Assembly: GCA_963669155.1 (NCBI GenBank)
Contig: OZ022585.1
Coordinates: forward strand, 12,327,649-12,391,648
DNA from: Arbacia lixula
Lineage: Eukaryota > Echinodermata > Echinoidea > Arbacioida > Arbaciidae
Length of the DNA: 64,000 nucleotides
Reading direction: 5' to 3'
In this document: in pieces, positions 60,067-64,000 of the stretch
Numbering within the stretch: the first letter of the stretch is position 1
How the letters are laid out: each line of letters begins with the position of its first letter
Made by a program: the position numbers and the translations under genes
Notes under the pieces: generated by a model
The model's database searches: none
Seen by the model: only the letters and a program-made list of their open reading frames with translations
Told to the model about the DNA's origin: nothing

Positions 60067-61800
60067 TGTAAAAAAATATTGTACAGTATTTTTTCATTTT
60101 GTAGATTCTGTAATCTATCGCCATTTTCAGAGCTTGTTTGAGTGTTCAAAATGTCAATGATGAGACGTTTTTCTGTTTTTGCGTAGGATTTACACTACCA
60201 CAAGTCATTCCCGTCTTCCATGATTACAGGAAGTAATTTTGCACATAAAGGAAAATAAGTCCATATTTGCATAGCGGACAATTGTCTTTACGCAGATAGA
60301 GAAAACATCCACAAGAAGATGTATTGACAAAGGCCTATCACTTGAACAGAATAATGCACATGTAGACAATACTGTCTTGTCATTTGTTTTCGTAATCTAA
60401 AGGTAAAATAGTCATAATGAAGTATTTTAACATATATAAATTGGCACGTACGTCACCAAGGACGTAATCTCCACAACTCAATTGTCAATTGCCCCAAAAT
60501 TATTTTTAATTAATTATGCGAATTAATGCAATAAATCATAAATCTTTTAATATAGCCCTCAAACTGCTAGATTTTAGTCTGGACATTCTTCTTAGTATTA
60601 TCAAATAAGGATTTAAAAAATGGCAATATCATTTTTTCTGTACTTTGTTCTTTTTTTAATTTCTTATGATTTCTTTGTTTTTTTCGACTTTGATTTTTCA
60701 TTGTTTTTTCGATGGAAATCGTTGGCAATACTATTTCAGTCACCAAAGATATTGTTATGGAAGAATATAACTCAAATTTCGTTCTTTGAACCCATACTCT
60801 ACGCCGCCGAACAGTTATACAGGGGTCAAAAGGTCAAATGATATAAGGCCATGTGCATCATTTTTTATCAAAGTTTTCGTTTGTCTTGCTCTCATTTCTT
60901 TATTTCAGCATCTGTTGTGATCACACTTGGTACAAATGATTCTTGGGTAATACCACGTGTGTCTTCATGAGGATGATGGGGTCAAAGGTCATCTAGGGGT
61001 CAAAAGGTCTGATAAAAATATTTGAAAATAAAAAATTAACACTGTTTATCGATTGTAAAATCAGGCGAGACTCGTGGTTCGCGAACCACCTTGTTTTTAT
61101 ATCACATAATATTCATACTCAAATGTCAGAAATTGAAAGACAACATAAACATACTTATGAGGTAATGCTGATTTTAATGAGGTTGTCTAAAAGTTTACAT
61201 TCCCATGAGGTATTTAATCAGGTTCTCAAAATCACTTTTCACAAAACAACAATTGTGGTTGATTATAGTGCAACCAGCAAAAAAGAACATGATTCATCAA
61301 CATACAGTTATCTAAAAAGCAAGAGATTTTCCTTCTATAATCTTGACATGTTTTCTAAAATCTCACAATTACATGCAGAATCGGTGCTCATTGTCCATCA
61401 ATCCGTAATTGTACACCACTAGACCATGAACATAGAATTTAAAATTATATATATTTTTGGTGAGAAAAAGCATTTGGCAGTTATATATCTATGTTGTACT
61501 TATACAACAACATCATATTGAGTATCTACACTTAGTTATACTTGAAGCAGGGTATCATTAAAAATAGACTCCACAGCCTATGCCAAGACTACAGGTGGCA
61601 CTGTTATGCAATTCTACTTAACTCATAATGTAACATTGATGAGTGTTGGGACAAGAAAAACACATGAATGCGTTTTAACAGTAGTTGTCTGGTAATAAAA
61701 GTTTTAAAATGGGGAAGAACAGCAAAAACAGTCATCAACCTCTGATATCTCATGATTACATGAACAAACAACAACTTCACCCAAAATGGTAATACTGTAA
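60067..61800. other. Intergenic stretch
   Basis: AT-rich DNA after the probable gene end at 60061. A 99-codon frame at 61123-61422 shows no recognised feature and AT-rich codon use. Confidence 0.5.
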
Positions 61801-62010
61801 AGAGTAAAACCTGTTTTAATATTTACCCTGATTATGAGTTTGTCTAATATGAGGAGGCCTCTAAAAATAAACCTGAAAGAAGACACATTTACACACTGTA
61901 ATAAAGAGTAAAGATGTATAATATTCACCCTGATGATGAGTTTGTCTACTATGAGGAGGCATCTACAAATTAACTTGAAAGATGACACATTTATACACAG
62001 TGTGTATAAA
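61801..62010. repeat. Two-copy tandem duplication, 104-bp unit
   Basis: Copies begin AGAGTAAA at 61801 and 61905 and share CCCTGAT.ATGAGTTTGTCTA, ATGAGGAGGC and GACACATTTA blocks, at roughly 85 percent identity by eye. Confidence 0.85.
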
Positions 62011-62549
62011 TGAAACATGTAAGTAGGCAGTGGAAGTAAATAAAATGATGAAATCTAGATACAAGTACTGAAATTTCCATATGATTTCAATTAAGTATGA
62101 ATTTATTCAACAATTTTTTTAAAATGCTAAATATGTTGCTCATTGCTGAAAATTTGCTAGTGATAATTGTTTGTCTTGCAGTGTATAGTCAACAGAATCT
62201 TAAAAGATCACAACGTTTTGTGCGCCACTGCAACACTTCTTCAGATCTTTTTAGATTCCATTGACCATGCATTGCAATACAATTTTTTCATACAGAAAAA
62301 TAATTCAGACTTGTTGTGATTCTTATTTTTGTTCACTATACCCCTGCTTTGTAAGAGCATCATTCACATCTGGTTTGAACAACGGCCCTCTCCTCCCAAA
62401 CCTCCTCCCTCATCTTACCCCCAGTCCCTCCCCTGTATTCTTGGAATCACACTGACACAAAACTCTTAAATTGATTATAGTTTAACAAATTTATACACAA
62501 TTATGAACAATACGTTATATATGGCACTGTTTGGTGGGTTTCGAATCAA

Positions 62550-62973
62550 GGAGTGTTATTCTGAAAGGTCATAATCTGTCTTACATACACTGCTCTACTC
62601 TGAAAAAAGGAAGCAACTGACAAAAGAGACTTTCATTGTTAATGAGCAAAATGTGTGTGTCATTTGCATTGGTATCAGTGCAAACACCACATCATGTTAG
62701 ATTGAATATCTCACAGCGAGATGAATATTTCTTGTCCAGATTTTGGCTGTATGTAGGGAATGCTGGGTACAATCTAAGAATACCAATAACCCAGATTTGA
62801 GTGATTTGTCACTTGCTTCCTTTTGTCAGAGTAGGCCAGCATAGATTCATTTGGTATTCTGAAACTGACTGAAGTCATAAAGTGTGCCAAAAGGCCAATC
62901 ACAGCTATGGATCATAGGGGACTAGAGTCAAATCTTAAGCCAAATCTTCAGATCGTTTTCAGAATAACACCCC
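62550..62973. mobile_element. MITE with GGAGTGTTATTCTGAAA ends, containing another MITE
   Basis: The right end reversed reads GGGGTGTTATTCTGAAAACG. 424 bases. Interrupted by 62594-62834. Confidence 0.65.
62594..62834. mobile_element. Nested MITE with CTACTCTGACAAAAGGAAGC ends
   Basis: The left end (CTACTCTGAAAAAAGGAAGC) and reversed right end (CTACTCTGACAAAAGGAAGC) agree at 19 of 20 positions. 241 bases, no coding. Confidence 0.75.
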
Positions 62974-63111
62974 TGAAATTTGCAAACAATCATGACATAT
63001 GGGTCATCCCATGAGGTTGGGACAAGGCTGTCAATGTAACAGAGGTCTGAGACATTCCATAACATACTAAAGATGCTATTTCAATAGGTATTCTATGAAA
63101 CATTTGCCATG

Positions 63112-63286
63112 ACAGAAATTTGTTTGTTTACCTTGGTTACATAGACATCGCATTCAAAAAACAATTATTTCTTCTTGCGCTGAAATCAATATTTGTAGTG
63201 ACAGAAATTTGTTTACCTTGGTTACATACACATCGCATTAAAAAAAACCAATTATTTCTTTTTGCGCTGAAATCAATATTAGCAAA
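63112..63286. repeat. Two-copy tandem duplication, about 88-bp unit
   Basis: Both copies begin GACAGAAATTTGTTT and run through CTTGGTTACATA, ACATCGCATT and GCGCTGAAATCAATATT. Copy one has an extra GTTT. Confidence 0.9.
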
Positions 63287-63409
63287 TGTTGTTAGGTTGA
63301 ATATGATGCATGGTTTCTTGATTCTGCTGTCTTACAGCTTGCCCCAACCCGATGGAATTACCCATATGACATAACGAGAGGGACGGCGGAGCGATGATAG
63401 GAAGGGTTC

Positions 63410-63529
63410 CTACCAGTTGAGGACTACGCGGACCGTCTTGACATAGTGTGCATTTGGTGGAGGGTGGTGCTGGGGGCCTGCTAGATACTCCTTGATCCCT
63501 GGCTGGCTGGAGAAATGATCAATGAACGC
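63410..63529 (-). CDS. Glutathione S-transferase-like, last coding exon (partial, 5' part outside window)
   Basis: The acceptor GTTTGTGCAG precedes a 39-residue frame ending in TAG. It reads AFIDHFSSQPGIKEYLAGPQ, then HHPPPN, and ends VRVVLNW. The order F..LP.(I/V)K.(Y/F)L..P..PP, followed by about a dozen residues to an aromatic end, resembles the C-terminus of alpha/sigma-like cytosolic GSTs (human GSTA ends VKKFLQPGSPRKPPMD and then IFRF). GSTs conjugate glutathione to electrophiles in the cytosol. The N-terminal thioredoxin-like half and the catalytic Tyr/Ser are outside the window, so class and activity cannot be judged. Such a short exon leaves room for error. Confidence 0.55.
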   Translation of the reverse strand, partial: AFIDHFSSQPGIKEYLAGPQHHPPPNAHYVKTVRVVLNW

Positions 63530-64000
63530 CTGCACAAACACACATACAAAATACAGAGTACAGTGGGTCAGTGATCATAGATTGATTGATTATGCAGTAC
63601 ATTTATGTTATAGGCTCACAGCTGTGAAGCAATCCAGATGTGTGTGATGAGTGCTAATGAGCACTACACGTTCATGCCATCCTATTCACATGCTCAAAAT
63701 GCAGTATGAATGCCTCCAAACATGTAAATGTGTCTGATAACATTTGTAGACACCCAGTACAGTGAGTCAGTGATCCTTTATCATTGTCATTTCATATGGC
63801 TCTCTAAAGGCCTATTTGATAGTGTTTGTAAGCTAAGTAGCCTTCTGCGGTGAGCAACGAGGGGTCGGCATCTCTCAATTGTTTTCCAGTGTTGACTTTC
63901 TGGCCACTCCACCAGATTTTCACCCTCCTCTTAATAAACAAGTGACGTGGGGTCTTAAACGTGCACATAACTGTGTCTGTTCTATACATGGGAGTGACGG

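Noticed and set aside
61123-61422. 99-codon plus-strand frame
   Set aside because: AT-rich codons, no homology recalled, no splice or polyadenylation context.
63804-63989. Minus-strand frame that might be an upstream exon of the GST-like gene
   Set aside because: It does not resemble a GST segment (no helix-rich pattern or known motif) and has no clear donor.

Overview
This is animal nuclear DNA. The genes are split by GT-AG introns, intergenic AT-rich DNA is long, and there are CT/GA and GT microsatellites, tRNA-derived SINE sequence, LINE scraps and many short inverted-repeat elements (MITEs). Protein similarity and the GGGCCC-ended MITEs suggest a deuterostome marine invertebrate, most likely an echinoderm such as a sea urchin. 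That placement is an inference from memory of such repeats, not from a search. No prokaryotic, phage or retroviral features were seen.

Layout. 43-1915 (+): last three coding exons of cytoplasmic tyrosyl-tRNA synthetase (YARS1), the EMAPII-like tail. 6158-16030 (-): an 11-exon NPAT gene, the histone-gene transcription coactivator, recognised by its LisH start, internal motifs and DVDKFL end. 21362-22855 (+) and 26364-27843 (+): two unrecognised charged, low-complexity proteins. The first has three WKALF repeats and an RVRF motif. 32273-37974 (-): a complete 7-exon PEX7, the peroxisomal PTS2 receptor, 321 aa, with every splice phase agreeing. 39908-49591: a 9.7-kb block bounded by inverted CCCTTACAGAAAT ends and two large arrays of CCATTG/CAATGG repeats, with exon-like minus-strand segments between them. 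This is the best candidate for an undescribed element. 52282-59987 (+): exon-like segments of an unrecognised Thr/Pro-rich protein ending in two membrane helices, with conflicting frames. 63410-63529 (-): the last exon of a glutathione S-transferase-like gene that continues past the window.

Between and inside the genes lie at least a dozen inverted-repeat elements from several families. They include two with GGGCGGTATTC ends and 3-bp CWG target duplications, two families at TTAA sites, three copies of a GGGCCC-ended MITE, three copies of a hairpin-plus-TIR composite, and three cases of nesting or abutment. One MITE sits 8 bases inside an NPAT intron. A composite element lies in a PEX7 intron.

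The recognised genes are housekeeping genes of separate pathways (translation, histone transcription, peroxisome import, detoxification). Nothing suggests that they work together. All exon borders were placed by eye from splice consensus, phase and remembered family sequences.
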